From assembly GCA_944333305.1 (NCBI GenBank), contig CALVKV010000013.1:1-17907 (forward strand): a stretch of 17,907 nt of DNA, in the 5' to 3' direction. The translations under genes and the position numbers were made by a program. The stretch's first letter is position 1; every line of letters begins with the position of its first letter. The notes below the pieces were generated by a model. That model was not told the origin of the DNA. It saw nothing but the letters and a program-made list of their open reading frames with translations, and did not search any database. The DNA is from an uncultured Bacilli bacterium (GTDB taxonomy: Bacteria; Bacillota_I; Bacilli_A; RF39; UBA660). Shown in pieces: positions 1-7,392 of this stretch.

Positions 1-2
1 TT

Positions 3-593
3 CAAAGTATGGGATTAGAAGTATTAACTGATAATGTTGTAGAAACTTTATTACATACATCTAGTAATGATGAGGTAATAGATGCTTATAAAGAAATGAT
101 TAAGTATGCAAATAATAATAATATTCAAATAAGAGGAGAATTTATAGAAATATATAATGATGATAAAACAGATATTTATGTAGAAGCTTATGACTTAACT
201 AAAGATAATGAAGATGCTTTAATTCATATGAAAAAATTAGAAGAGAAGTTTAAAACTACTGAACCTACTTATAATTCTAAATATGTTGGTAAGTGGATAT
301 TACAAGGGCAGATAGTAGAGCCAGATAAATTATTTAATCCTAATAAAGAACATTTTATGCCTGATACAAAGTATAAAGAATTAATCTTATATAAAGATGG
401 TACAACTAATTATGACAATGTAACTTGGAGAGATGATTATTTACTTATAAGTAAAAATGGTAAGATAGTTGATAATCGTTTATATCAGGAAAACTCTAAG
501 GATGGTACTAGATATTTAGGAATATTAATGAATGATCTAAATATTAAGGCTAGACCTTATAGATATTATTATAAAGAAGAGAATAATGATTAA
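3..593 (+). CDS. C-terminal part of effector-binding (GyrI-like) regulator, 5' truncated
   Basis: The reading frame is open to the left edge, and the first ATG (position 9) has no ribosome binding site in the eight bases before it, so the visible 194 or so residues are probably the C-terminal part of a longer protein. Residues about 20-75 (counting from that ATG) resemble the end of a GyrI/AraC-type effector-binding domain, with an IRGEFIEIY segment followed by DIYVEAYDL. Residues about 90-190 (from KYVGKWILQG to ARPYRYYYK) resemble a lipocalin-like beta domain found at the C-terminus of some Firmicute MerR-family regulators. I infer a ligand-responsive MerR-like regulator whose DNA-binding domain lies outside the window. 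Family recognition is from memory of motif patterns, and the ligand is unknown. Its stop codon lies in a terminator hairpin. Confidence 0.6.
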   Translation, partial: QSMGLEVLTDNVVETLLHTSSNDEVIDAYKEMIKYANNNNIQIRGEFIEIYNDDKTDIYVEAYDLTKDNEDALIHMKKLEEKFKTTEPTYNSKYVGKWILQGQIVEPDKLFNPNKEHFMPDTKYKELILYKDGTTNYDNVTWRDDYLLISKNGKIVDNRLYQENSKDGTRYLGILMNDLNIKARPYRYYYKEENND

Positions 594-609
594 TTCTTTT
601 CTTTTTTTG
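573..609 (+). terminator. Rho-independent terminator overlapping the stop codon of the first gene
   Basis: The arms 573-584 (AAAGAAGAGAAT) and 593-604 (ATTCTTTTCTTT) form a 12-bp stem with one G-U pair and an 8-nt loop, followed by more T residues. Most of the stop codon (591-593) lies in the loop and the 5' arm is coding sequence. Confidence 0.6.
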
Positions 610-638
610 TTGTAGTTGTTAAAACAAGAATATATAAT
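610..638 (+). promoter_or_regulatory. Sigma-A-type promoter for the pyrophosphatase gene
   Basis: A TTGTAG -35 box (610-615), a 17-nt spacer and a perfect TATAAT -10 box (633-638) place transcription start near 645, just before the AGGTGG ribosome binding site at 648-653. Confidence 0.65.
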
Positions 639-658
639 ATTGTTAATAGGTGGTAATG

Positions 659-1003
659 ATGGAAAAAATTGATTCTAAAAATTTTATAGGTAAGGAAGTT
701 AATATTGTTATAGATAGAGCTTTAGGAACTAAACATCCTAAACATGGCTTTGTTTATACTGTTAATTATGGTTATGTACCTAATGTAATTAGTGGAGATG
801 GAGAAGAGTTAGATGCTTATTTATTAGGAGTATTTGATCCAGTAGAAAATTATAAAGGTAAGTGCATTGCAGTTATTCATAGAACTAACGATGATGATGA
901 TAAAATAATTGTAGTGCCAGAGGGTGTTAATTATACTGATGATCAAATAAAAGCTTTAACAGAGTTTCAAGAAAGGTTTTTTGAATCTGTAATTATAAGA
1001 TAA
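659..1003 (+). CDS. Inorganic pyrophosphatase family protein (short form)
   Basis: This predicted cytoplasmic enzyme would hydrolyse pyrophosphate to two phosphates. It has 114 residues, shorter than the roughly 175-residue E. coli Ppa. It shows the family pattern NYGYVPN (36-42), an acidic metal-binding segment DGEELDAY (47-54), an IHR segment (73-75) and DDDDKIIVVP (78-87). In classical enzymes the acidic segment reads D-G-D-P-x-D; here the middle Asp is replaced by Glu49, as I recall for short Firmicute homologues. I chose the ATG at 659 because the AGGTGG at 648-653 then has a 5-nt spacing; the in-frame GTG at 650 lies inside that site and the ATG at 656 is too close. The gene stands alone, with its own promoter and a terminator shared with the convergent neighbour. 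Substrate specificity cannot be read from the sequence. Confidence 0.8.
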   Translation: MEKIDSKNFIGKEVNIVIDRALGTKHPKHGFVYTVNYGYVPNVISGDGEELDAYLLGVFDPVENYKGKCIAVIHRTNDDDDKIIVVPEGVNYTDDQIKALTEFQERFFESVIIR

Positions 1004-1010
1004 TAATAGT

Positions 1011-1055
1011 AAAAAGAAAGATAGAGACTAAGTTAAGTTTTCTATCTTTTTATAT
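1011..1055. terminator. Bidirectional terminator between convergent genes
   Basis: AAAGATAGA (1017-1025) pairs with TCTATCTTT (1041-1049), giving 9 bp plus a G-U extension. A T-tract follows on the plus strand, and A-rich DNA to the left supplies one for the minus-strand gene. Confidence 0.75.
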
Positions 1056-1526
1056 ATCTAAATAAACTATCATATTACCATGTTCTTCTATTAATTTAAC
1101 TAGAGTCTTGAACTTTATAAAAATAGTATAGTCATTTCTATTAGGATGAACTCCTATAGTTTTATTAATCAATTCTTTATCAAAGACAAAGATGACTTCA
1201 GAGTTTTCATCATAAATAAAGCCTAATGGAGAGACAGAACCTTTCTCTACATTTAGATATTTCTTTAATCTTTCGGGGCTTGCAAAAGAAAGACGAGTAC
1301 TATTTAGATTACTAGCAAGACTTTTGATATCTACTTTCTTATCTGGAGAGCAAGTAACTAAATAATGGACTTTGCCATTAGTATTCCTTAAAAAGATATT
1401 TTTAGGGATAAGGCCTTCTTTATCAAGATTAATATGTTTTATTTCCTCTATAGTATAGACGCTTTTATGTTTGATTATTTTATATTCAATTCTTTTGTTA
1501 TCTAATAGTTCTAATATTTCTTTCAT
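1050..1526 (-). CDS. YbaK/EbsC (ProX-like) aminoacyl-tRNA deacylase
   Basis: This is a predicted trans-editing protein of the YbaK/ProX superfamily, which removes mischarged amino acids (Ala or Cys) from tRNA-Pro in the cytoplasm. The 158 residues cover a single domain of normal family length. Family signatures are KNIFLR (42-47, with Lys42 at the position of the conserved catalytic lysine), YLV (55-57), the VDIKSL stretch (65-70), RLSFASPERL (78-87), the GSVSP loop (96-100) and a late HPN (127-129). A loop of this kind with a late HPN is more like the PrdX/ProX group than bacterial YbaK, so Ala-tRNA(Pro) is the more likely substrate; that is inference. I chose the ATG whose first base is 1526 because AGGTGG lies 5 nt upstream; the TTG at 1538 would place the ribosome binding site inside the gene. 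Confidence 0.8.
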   Translation of the reverse strand: MKEILELLDNKRIEYKIIKHKSVYTIEEIKHINLDKEGLIPKNIFLRNTNGKVHYLVTCSPDKKVDIKSLASNLNSTRLSFASPERLKKYLNVEKGSVSPLGFIYDENSEVIFVFDKELINKTIGVHPNRNDYTIFIKFKTLVKLIEEHGNMIVYLDI

Positions 1527-1547
1527 AATCCACCTCAATTTACTTAA

Positions 1548-1556
1548 ATATTAGCA
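1548..1556 (-). promoter_or_regulatory. Candidate extended -10 promoter for the YbaK-like gene
   Basis: On the minus strand TGCTAATAT gives a TG extension, one base and a TAATAT -10 box, about 22 bases before the start codon. No good -35 box is visible at 17 nt. Confidence 0.4.
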
Positions 1557-1583
1557 TAAACTTAATTAATTTTATAGTTATAA

Positions 1584-1613
1584 TTGACAAATTAAACATA
1601 TTTTTTCTATAAT
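1584..1613 (+). promoter_or_regulatory. Consensus sigma-A promoter for the small-protein / acyl-CoA ligase operon
   Basis: A perfect TTGACA (1584-1589), an 18-nt spacer and a perfect TATAAT (1608-1613). Transcription should start near 1620, so the GGAAAGGA ribosome binding site (1620-1627) would be at the extreme 5' end of the mRNA. Confidence 0.85.
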
Positions 1614-1638
1614 AAGCTTGGAAAGGAATATATTGTAT

Positions 1639-1827
1639 ATGGGTTTAATAGTAAAGAATACAAGTTTTGATGAAACTGGTGATGACATTGATATTGGTAA
1701 TGAAGTAATAATTAAATATACAGGAATAACTGGGGTTGTTGTGATGAAAATAGGATCTATTTATCAAGTAAAAATAGGTAATGCAGTATCTTCCTATACT
1801 TATGATGAAATAGAAGTTAAGAAGTAA
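1639..1827 (+). CDS. Small beta-rich protein of unknown function (62 aa)
   Basis: I do not recognise this gene. It encodes about 62 residues from the ATG at 1639, or 64 from the TTG at 1633. The GGAAAGGA site at 1620-1627 is 11 nt from the ATG and 5 nt from the TTG, so the start is uncertain. The protein is acidic near its N-terminus and then alternates hydrophobic and polar residues (VIIKYTGITGVVVMKIGS, then YQVKIG), ending in YDEIEVKK. A short G-rich turn between predicted strands suggests a small SH3- or KOW-like beta barrel, which is inference. There is no signal peptide or membrane segment, and no carrier-protein Ser motif despite the neighbour. It is the first gene after a strong promoter and lies 12 nt before the acyl-CoA ligase gene, so the two are almost certainly co-transcribed. 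Confidence 0.7.
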   Translation: MGLIVKNTSFDETGDDIDIGNEVIIKYTGITGVVVMKIGSIYQVKIGNAVSSYTYDEIEVKK

Positions 1828-1839
1828 AGGAGAAATTAT

Positions 1840-3723
1840 ATGAAAAACAATGATTTAAAGTACAATAAATATACTGATATTGATTACTATAACAATGGCG
1901 CTAAAGACGCTGATATTCCAGAGGAAGTAAATCCTTATGAATTTCAATTAAAAGAAAATTCTAACTACATGTCTAATGTAGCTATAGTTACCGAAAAAGG
2001 CGAAAAAATTACTTATGAAGAATTCCATACTAGAGTAGAGGAATATGCTAAAGCCCTAAAAGAAAAGGGAGTTAGAAAAGGTGATATAATAGCAGTAGCA
2101 TCAGCTAATACACCATCTGGCTTGTATTTAAAAAGAGCACTTTACAAATTAGGTGCTACAGTCTGTGCTATTAATCCAATTGAAACAGAAGCATCTATGA
2201 GGGGAGACATAGAACTCGTAAATATAAAAATGTTCATAGGTATTAGTATGTTTTCTAAAAAGTTTTCAACTGTTACCAAAAGATATGGTATAGATTCACT
2301 TTATTTTTCGCCATTTGACAGTGTAAAAACTACAATGAAAGAAAAAGCAATGTTAAATTTATTTATGTTATATTCTAAGAATTTTGTCTTTTCTAGTAAA
2401 GAAAAACTTTCCACTTATTTAAAAAAGACAGAAACAGATTTTGGTTCTATTGCTACTGCCACTGATATGGATACATATATAAGTGATATTACATTTACAG
2501 GAGGTAGCAGTGGTACACATAAAGGAGTTAAGCTAAATGGTAATGGCTTAAGTACAGTTACAAAAGGTGTTAATTATGTTTTACCATTAAAACCAGGTGA
2601 TTCTTTTTTAGGAAACTTACCAGAATTTATGGCTTTTGGTGCTTTCGCTATGCAATATGCTTTAAATAGAAGTTTAGAAATCCATTTAACATCTAAAGCT
2701 ATGCCTCAAGATTTCCCAGGATTGCTTTATAAAGAAAAACCAAATGGTGTATTTGGTGGACCTATCCAATGGAACGTTTATATTGACTATGTTTTAAAAA
2801 CAGCAGGTGGCGATATTTATGAGCAATATAAAAATCTAAGCAAAATGGGAGAAAAAGATCAAAAAGAATTCTATAAAATAGTAAAAGAAGCATTAGAAAA
2901 ATTAGATCCAACTGTTAAAAAACAACTTGATATGAGCTTTCTAAAATCAGGAGTATCTGGTGGTGAACAATTAACTTCTAAAACAGAAAATCTTACTGAT
3001 ATTATTTTTGAAAGTTTGGGAGCAAATGATAGTATTTATAATGGACTTGGTATGACAGAAATGTGGGCTCCTGTTGCGGTTAAAAGAGGTAAACTAAATA
3101 AAAATGGTACAATTGGGCATATGTTACCATTTGTAGGAGCTAAGATAGTTGATCCTGTAACTTTCGAAGAAGTTGAAAAAGGTAAACCTGGTATTTTGTT
3201 AGTAACAGGACCTGGAATGATGGAAGGATATTATAATAATGAAAAAGAAACAAACGATGTCATAATAACAGATGAAAATGGCGTACGGTGGTTAAATACA
3301 GGTGATGTGGCAATTATTGATCCCGTTACTAATGAAAAACACTTTATTGATAGAGTAAAAAGAAACTTTGTTTGTGGAGTTGAAAACGTATACCCTCAAC
3401 AAATAGAAAATCTCCTTAGTACTATTCCAGAAATTAAAGAAAGTATAGTAACCAAAATACCTAATGATGATTTACAATTTGTATGTAAATATCATATTAG
3501 CTTAGCAACTGATGAAGTAGATATAAAAGAGTTAGAAGCTAAAATTAATGCTTTAATATATAGCACTTTGGGAGAAGCAAAATTACCTCATTATATTGAA
3601 TATCATGATATTCCAAAAAGTCCTAATGGAAAATTAGCATGGAATGTTTTACAAGCAGAAGATAATAAAAAATATGAAGCAGATGCTTTAGAAAAAGAAA
3701 TGAATGTTAAAGTATTAAAATAA
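1840..3723 (+). CDS. AMP-dependent acyl-CoA synthetase / ligase (class I adenylate-forming)
   Basis: This enzyme activates a carboxylic acid, probably a fatty acid, with ATP to an acyl-adenylate and normally transfers it to CoA. The 627 residues fit the family. Motifs in order are an N-terminal ITYEEFH helix region, the P-loop TFTGGSSGTHKG (218-229), the adenine-binding GLGMTE (402-407), TGD (487-489), the hinge segment DRVKR (504-508) followed by GVENVYPQQIE, and the C-terminal NGK with the catalytic lysine at 598. All core motifs are intact, so it should be active. No membrane segment or fused carrier domain is present, and the substrate cannot be determined. The ribosome binding site is AAAGGAG, and a strong terminator ends the operon. 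It could instead be a ligase acting on a carrier protein. Confidence 0.85.
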   Translation: MKNNDLKYNKYTDIDYYNNGAKDADIPEEVNPYEFQLKENSNYMSNVAIVTEKGEKITYEEFHTRVEEYAKALKEKGVRKGDIIAVASANTPSGLYLKRALYKLGATVCAINPIETEASMRGDIELVNIKMFIGISMFSKKFSTVTKRYGIDSLYFSPFDSVKTTMKEKAMLNLFMLYSKNFVFSSKEKLSTYLKKTETDFGSIATATDMDTYISDITFTGGSSGTHKGVKLNGNGLSTVTKGVNYVLPLKPGDSFLGNLPEFMAFGAFAMQYALNRSLEIHLTSKAMPQDFPGLLYKEKPNGVFGGPIQWNVYIDYVLKTAGGDIYEQYKNLSKMGEKDQKEFYKIVKEALEKLDPTVKKQLDMSFLKSGVSGGEQLTSKTENLTDIIFESLGANDSIYNGLGMTEMWAPVAVKRGKLNKNGTIGHMLPFVGAKIVDPVTFEEVEKGKPGILLVTGPGMMEGYYNNEKETNDVIITDENGVRWLNTGDVAIIDPVTNEKHFIDRVKRNFVCGVENVYPQQIENLLSTIPEIKESIVTKIPNDDLQFVCKYHISLATDEVDIKELEAKINALIYSTLGEAKLPHYIEYHDIPKSPNGKLAWNVLQAEDNKKYEADALEKEMNVKVLK

Positions 3724-3737
3724 AATTTAATTAAAAT

Positions 3738-3760
3738 CTCGGAAAAAATCCGAGTTTTTT
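3738..3760 (+). terminator. Rho-independent terminator after the acyl-CoA ligase
   Basis: CTCGGA (3738-3743) pairs with TCCGAG (3749-3754) across a 5-base A loop, followed directly by six T residues. Confidence 0.9.
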
Positions 3761-3787
3761 GCGTTTTTTTTCTATTTATGATATATT
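3759..3787 (+). promoter_or_regulatory. Extended -10 promoter for the hybrid histidine kinase
   Basis: TTGCGT (3759-3764), a 17-nt spacer and TATATT (3782-3787), with TG one base upstream of the -10 box (3779-3780). The -35 box starts in the T-tract of the preceding terminator. Confidence 0.5.
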
Positions 3788-3815
3788 ACTATATGTAAGA
3801 TAGGAGTGGGGAAGT

Positions 3816-5657
3816 ATGGGTGCATACTTTACAATATGTAGTTTGGTATATATACTATTATTTATTTTTTTCTTTTTCAGTAAAGGAAGTGTTGTTAATA
3901 CTGAAACAAAAATATATAAGTTTCTAATTATAACAACAGCTATTGGCCTAGTTTTTGATATTTTAGGATATTTCCTATATGTTGGTGGCTATCCAACTAA
4001 CAGTTTTTTATATTTCTTAGTTGTAAAAACAGAATTACTATATTTTGTAGCATGGATATTTGCCTTTACTTTTTATATTTATGTTATTTCATATACTAAA
4101 AAGAAAGATGAAGAAAAAATTAAATATTTTAAAAAGATATTTCATTATTTATTAATAATATTTATAATACTTGCTTTTATTATTTATATTTTACCAGTAA
4201 GTTTTACCTATACCAATAATGTTGTCTTCCCACAGGGAGCCTCTGTTGCCATGGTTTATATAATTGCCGCATGTTGTATAATAGTTTCTGTTTTCTTTGC
4301 TTTAAAAAATAGAAAAAATATTATTATATATAAATATACACCTTTATTTGCTATGATTATATCAATAATTTTAATAGTAGTTATTCAAAGACTGTTCCCA
4401 GATCTATTTTTAATTAACTTTTTCTTATCAATAATTATAGCTATTTTATATTTTACAATAGAAAATCCAGACATAAAAATGATTACAGAACTTAATCTTG
4501 CTAAAGTTCAAGCTGAAAAAGCTAATAATGCCAAAACAGATTTTTTATCTAATATGTCACATGAAATCAGGACTCCTTTAAATGCAATTACCGGATTTGC
4601 AGAAGCTTTAAAAGAAGAAAAAGATTTACCAGATCGAGCAAGGGAGGATGTTAACGACATTTTAATGGCTAGTGAAAGTTTACTTGAAATAGTTAATGGT
4701 GTTTTAGATATATCTAAGATAGAAGCCAATAAACTAGAGATAATAAATAATAATTATAATCCATATAAAATGTTTAATGACCTAGTTACTTTAACAAAAT
4801 CAAGGATTGGTGAAAAGCCAATAGAATTAATTGTTAAAATAGATGAAACTATTCCTAAGGTATTATATGGAGACCACACAAGGGTAAAGCAGGTTATTCT
4901 TAATATTCTAACTAATGCTGCTAAATATACAAAAGAAGGACATATTGAATTTAAAGTTGATTCCTTAATTAAAGGCGATATTTGTAGACTTATAGTATCA
5001 GTTGAAGATACAGGAATAGGTATTAAACGTGATAAAATTGATAAGTTATTCAACAAATTTGAACGCCTTGATGAAGATAGAAATACTACTATAGAAGGAA
5101 CAGGACTTGGTCTTGCTATCACCAAAAGATTAGTTCAACTTATGCATGGAGAGTTAGTTGTTCAAAGTGTCTATGGGAAAGGTAGTAAATTTACTGTTTC
5201 AATTGACCAAAAAATTGCTCCATCTACAGTAAAACTTGAAGATACAATAGAAGTTAGTCGTGACGAACTTGCCGAAGATAAAGATGTTATGGGTAAAACT
5301 GTTCTAGTAGTTGATGATAATAAACTTAATATTAAAGTTGCAACAAGACTTCTTGAAGACTATGGTATTACGGTTGATAGTTGTATGAGCGGTGCTGAAT
5401 GCCTAGAAAAAGTAAAAGTAATTAAATATGACTTAATCTTTATGGATGATATGATGCCTAAGATGAGTGGGACAGCAACATTCCATAAATTAAAAGAAGA
5501 CCCTAACTTTAAAACACCGGTTGTTGTTTTAACCGCTAACGCTATCGCTGGCATGGAAGAAAAATATTTAGGAGAGGGTTTTGATAGTTATTTACCTAAA
5601 CCAATTGAACGTAAAGCATTAGATAGTATTATAAATAAATATTTGAATAATGAATAA
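3816..5657 (+). CDS. Multi-pass membrane hybrid histidine kinase with C-terminal receiver
   Basis: This membrane sensor kinase should autophosphorylate on a histidine and pass phosphate to its own receiver domain. Residues 1 to about 217 hold six or seven hydrophobic helices with short loops, an unrecognised sensor module with no obvious extracellular domain. A short helix leads to the HisKA domain with SHEIRTPLN and His249. The ATPase domain has the N box around Asn367, DTGIGI (398-403), an F box LFNKFERLDE and GTGLGL (428-433). The receiver, about 495-610, has the acidic pair Asp500/501, phospho-acceptor Asp544 (MDDMMPKMSG) and Lys595 in KPI. All catalytic residues are present. AGGAG at 3802-3806 supports the ATG at 3816. 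The next gene encodes an Hpt-receiver protein, so the pair likely forms a His-Asp-His-Asp relay. The stimulus is unknown. Confidence 0.9.
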   Translation: MGAYFTICSLVYILLFIFFFFSKGSVVNTETKIYKFLIITTAIGLVFDILGYFLYVGGYPTNSFLYFLVVKTELLYFVAWIFAFTFYIYVISYTKKKDEEKIKYFKKIFHYLLIIFIILAFIIYILPVSFTYTNNVVFPQGASVAMVYIIAACCIIVSVFFALKNRKNIIIYKYTPLFAMIISIILIVVIQRLFPDLFLINFFLSIIIAILYFTIENPDIKMITELNLAKVQAEKANNAKTDFLSNMSHEIRTPLNAITGFAEALKEEKDLPDRAREDVNDILMASESLLEIVNGVLDISKIEANKLEIINNNYNPYKMFNDLVTLTKSRIGEKPIELIVKIDETIPKVLYGDHTRVKQVILNILTNAAKYTKEGHIEFKVDSLIKGDICRLIVSVEDTGIGIKRDKIDKLFNKFERLDEDRNTTIEGTGLGLAITKRLVQLMHGELVVQSVYGKGSKFTVSIDQKIAPSTVKLEDTIEVSRDELAEDKDVMGKTVLVVDDNKLNIKVATRLLEDYGITVDSCMSGAECLEKVKVIKYDLIFMDDMMPKMSGTATFHKLKEDPNFKTPVVVLTANAIAGMEEKYLGEGFDSYLPKPIERKALDSIINKYLNNE

Positions 5658-5670
5658 TCTATGTTATACT
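5643..5670 (+). promoter_or_regulatory. Candidate internal promoter for the Hpt-receiver gene
   Basis: TTGAAT (5643-5648), a 16-nt spacer and TATACT (5665-5670) at the end of the kinase gene. It could add expression of the Hpt-receiver protein beyond read-through. Confidence 0.45.
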
Positions 5671-5693
5671 TTAAAATATAGGAGGGTATTATT

Positions 5694-6470
5694 ATGAGAG
5701 ATGTAAATTTACTTATTAATAATGGCGTAAATGTTAAGAAAAGTTTAGAATTATTTGGAGATATGTCAACTTATGATGATACATTGGGCGACTTCCTTCA
5801 GGATATTAATGAGAAAGAAACAAAAATTAAACAAACAAAAGAAATGGGTGATATGGCTAATTACGCCATTTTGGTTCATGGCCTAAAAAGCGATGCTAAA
5901 TATTTTGGCTTTGATACTCTTGCTAGTTATGCTTACAATCACGAGATGGCTAGTAAAGAAAATAATATGTATTATGTAACTGAACATTTTGATGAATTAA
6001 TTAAAGAGCTCGATCGAATTGTCCACTTGGTGAAACAGTACTTAGGACTTGAAGAAGTTGGTACTGCTACGTCTTTTGTGGCCCCTAAAAAAGATCGGGC
6101 TCTTATTGTAGTTGATGATTCTGCAGTTATTAAGAATTTTGTCAGCAAAATATTTAATAATCAGTTTGAAGTGCTAGTTGCAAATGATGGCAATGAAGCA
6201 CTACAAATGATATCCAATAATGATGGTATTAAAATAGTAGGAATGCTATTAGACCTTAATATGCCGAACTTTAATGGTTTTCAAGTTTTAGAATATTTTA
6301 AAAATAATAATTTGTTTGATTTAATTCCCGTTTCTATTATCACAGGAGTAGGTGATGATGAATTAGTTGCTAAAGCTTTTAATTATCCTATAGTTGATGT
6401 TCTAAGGAAACCATTTAATGAAAGAGATATTAAAGAAGTAGTAGAAAAAACAGTACAGTATGCTCATTAA
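5694..6470 (+). CDS. Hpt-receiver phosphotransfer protein
   Basis: This soluble 258-residue protein joins a histidine phosphotransfer domain (about 1-115) to a response-regulator receiver domain (about 135-255). The Hpt motif is HGLKSDAKYFG with the phospho-accepting His62. The receiver has the acidic pair Asp141/142, phospho-acceptor Asp187 (LLDLNMPNFNG), a Thr in the SIITG strand and Lys239 in RKPF, so both domains look active. There is no output domain after the receiver. It lies 36 nt after the hybrid kinase, with AGGAGGG at 5680-5686. I infer that the kinase receiver phosphorylates His62, which then passes phosphate to Asp187 or to a regulator encoded elsewhere. The unusual point is that the relay ends in a stand-alone receiver. 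A terminator-like hairpin spans its stop codon. Confidence 0.85.
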   Translation: MRDVNLLINNGVNVKKSLELFGDMSTYDDTLGDFLQDINEKETKIKQTKEMGDMANYAILVHGLKSDAKYFGFDTLASYAYNHEMASKENNMYYVTEHFDELIKELDRIVHLVKQYLGLEEVGTATSFVAPKKDRALIVVDDSAVIKNFVSKIFNNQFEVLVANDGNEALQMISNNDGIKIVGMLLDLNMPNFNGFQVLEYFKNNNLFDLIPVSIITGVGDDELVAKAFNYPIVDVLRKPFNERDIKEVVEKTVQYAH

Positions 6471-6490
6471 TTTGAGTATACTTTATTTTT
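6457..6490 (+). terminator. Terminator or attenuator hairpin spanning the Hpt-receiver stop codon
   Basis: AGTATGCTCA (6457-6466) pairs with TGAGTATACT (6473-6482), 10 bp with one G-U pair, around a 6-nt loop holding the TAA stop. TTATTTTT follows, and then at once the GGAGG of the next gene, so it may attenuate rather than end transcription. Confidence 0.65.
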
Positions 6491-6499
6491 GGAGGAAGT

Positions 6500-7390
6500 A
6501 TGAAAAAAATAGATAATAATACTTATGAAATAAAAATTAATGATGTAAAAAAATTAGTAAAAGAACGTGATATTAATTCTAATAAGGGAAACTTTGGTAA
6601 AGCAGGTGTTTATGGTGGGAGTATAGAATACTCTGGAGCATTAAAACTTTCATATTTATCATTATCATCTCTAAGAAGCGGTTGTGGTATTAGTAGAGTT
6701 TTAGTAAAAAAAGAAGTAATTCCTTTACTTGGACCTAATATCTTAGAACAAACCTTGTATGTATTGCCAGATTATAATGATGATTTTTATGATAAATTGA
6801 AAGATGCTATTAAAGATTTAGATTCTTTAGCTTTTGGGATGGGAATAGGTAGTGACGAATATTTAGAAGAAGTATTAGATTTTTTAATAAAAAATTATCC
6901 TGGTAACTTAATTATAGATGCAGATGGGTTAAATACCTTATCTAATATGGACTTAAATATTTTAAAAAATAAGAAATGTAATATTTTATTAACTCCTCAT
7001 TTAAAAGAATTTTCTAGACTTATTAATAAACCTCTTGAAGAGATAAAAAAAGATTCTCTAAACTTAGTTAAAGAATTTTCTAGCACTTATAAAGTAACTG
7101 TTCTTTTAAAAGGGCATACTACTACTATATCTGATGGTAATGATGTTTATTTAGTAACAACAGGATGTCCTGGTATGGCTACAGCAGGTAGTGGAGATGT
7201 TTTATCAGGGATACTTGCAGGACTATTAGCATATCTTAACTTCAATCTTTTATCAATATCTACTGGAGTTTTAATAAATGGTATTGCAGGTATAGAAGCT
7301 GAAAAGAAAAATACAGATATTTCTATGATTGCAAGCGATACTATTAATAATATAGGTAATGCTATTAAAATAATTAGAGAGCGTAATTAA
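6500..7390 (+). CDS. nnrD: ADP/ATP-dependent (S)-NAD(P)H-hydrate dehydratase
   Basis: This metabolite-repair enzyme dehydrates damaged NAD(P)HX back to NAD(P)H using a nucleotide cofactor. The 296 residues form one YjeF C-terminal (ribokinase-like) domain. Diagnostic segments are GNFGKAGVYGGS near residues 30-41, an LAFGMGIG stretch, LIIDADGLN, LLTPHLKEF, VLLKGHTT and the nucleotide-binding motif TAGSGDVLSG with catalytic Asp233. Many bacteria fuse this domain to an NAD(P)HX epimerase (NnrE); here it is alone and no epimerase is encoded in the window. GGAGG precedes the ATG by 7 nt. No clear promoter lies between the upstream hairpin and the start, so expression probably depends on read-through from the phosphorelay genes. 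That linkage may be coincidental. Confidence 0.9.
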   Translation: MKKIDNNTYEIKINDVKKLVKERDINSNKGNFGKAGVYGGSIEYSGALKLSYLSLSSLRSGCGISRVLVKKEVIPLLGPNILEQTLYVLPDYNDDFYDKLKDAIKDLDSLAFGMGIGSDEYLEEVLDFLIKNYPGNLIIDADGLNTLSNMDLNILKNKKCNILLTPHLKEFSRLINKPLEEIKKDSLNLVKEFSSTYKVTVLLKGHTTTISDGNDVYLVTTGCPGMATAGSGDVLSGILAGLLAYLNFNLLSISTGVLINGIAGIEAEKKNTDISMIASDTINNIGNAIKIIRERN

Positions 7391-7392
7391 TT

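Noticed and set aside
4508..5554. Three minus-strand ORFs inside the hybrid histidine kinase
   Set aside because: They are shadows of the kinase and receiver domains, whose catalytic motifs are all on the plus strand.
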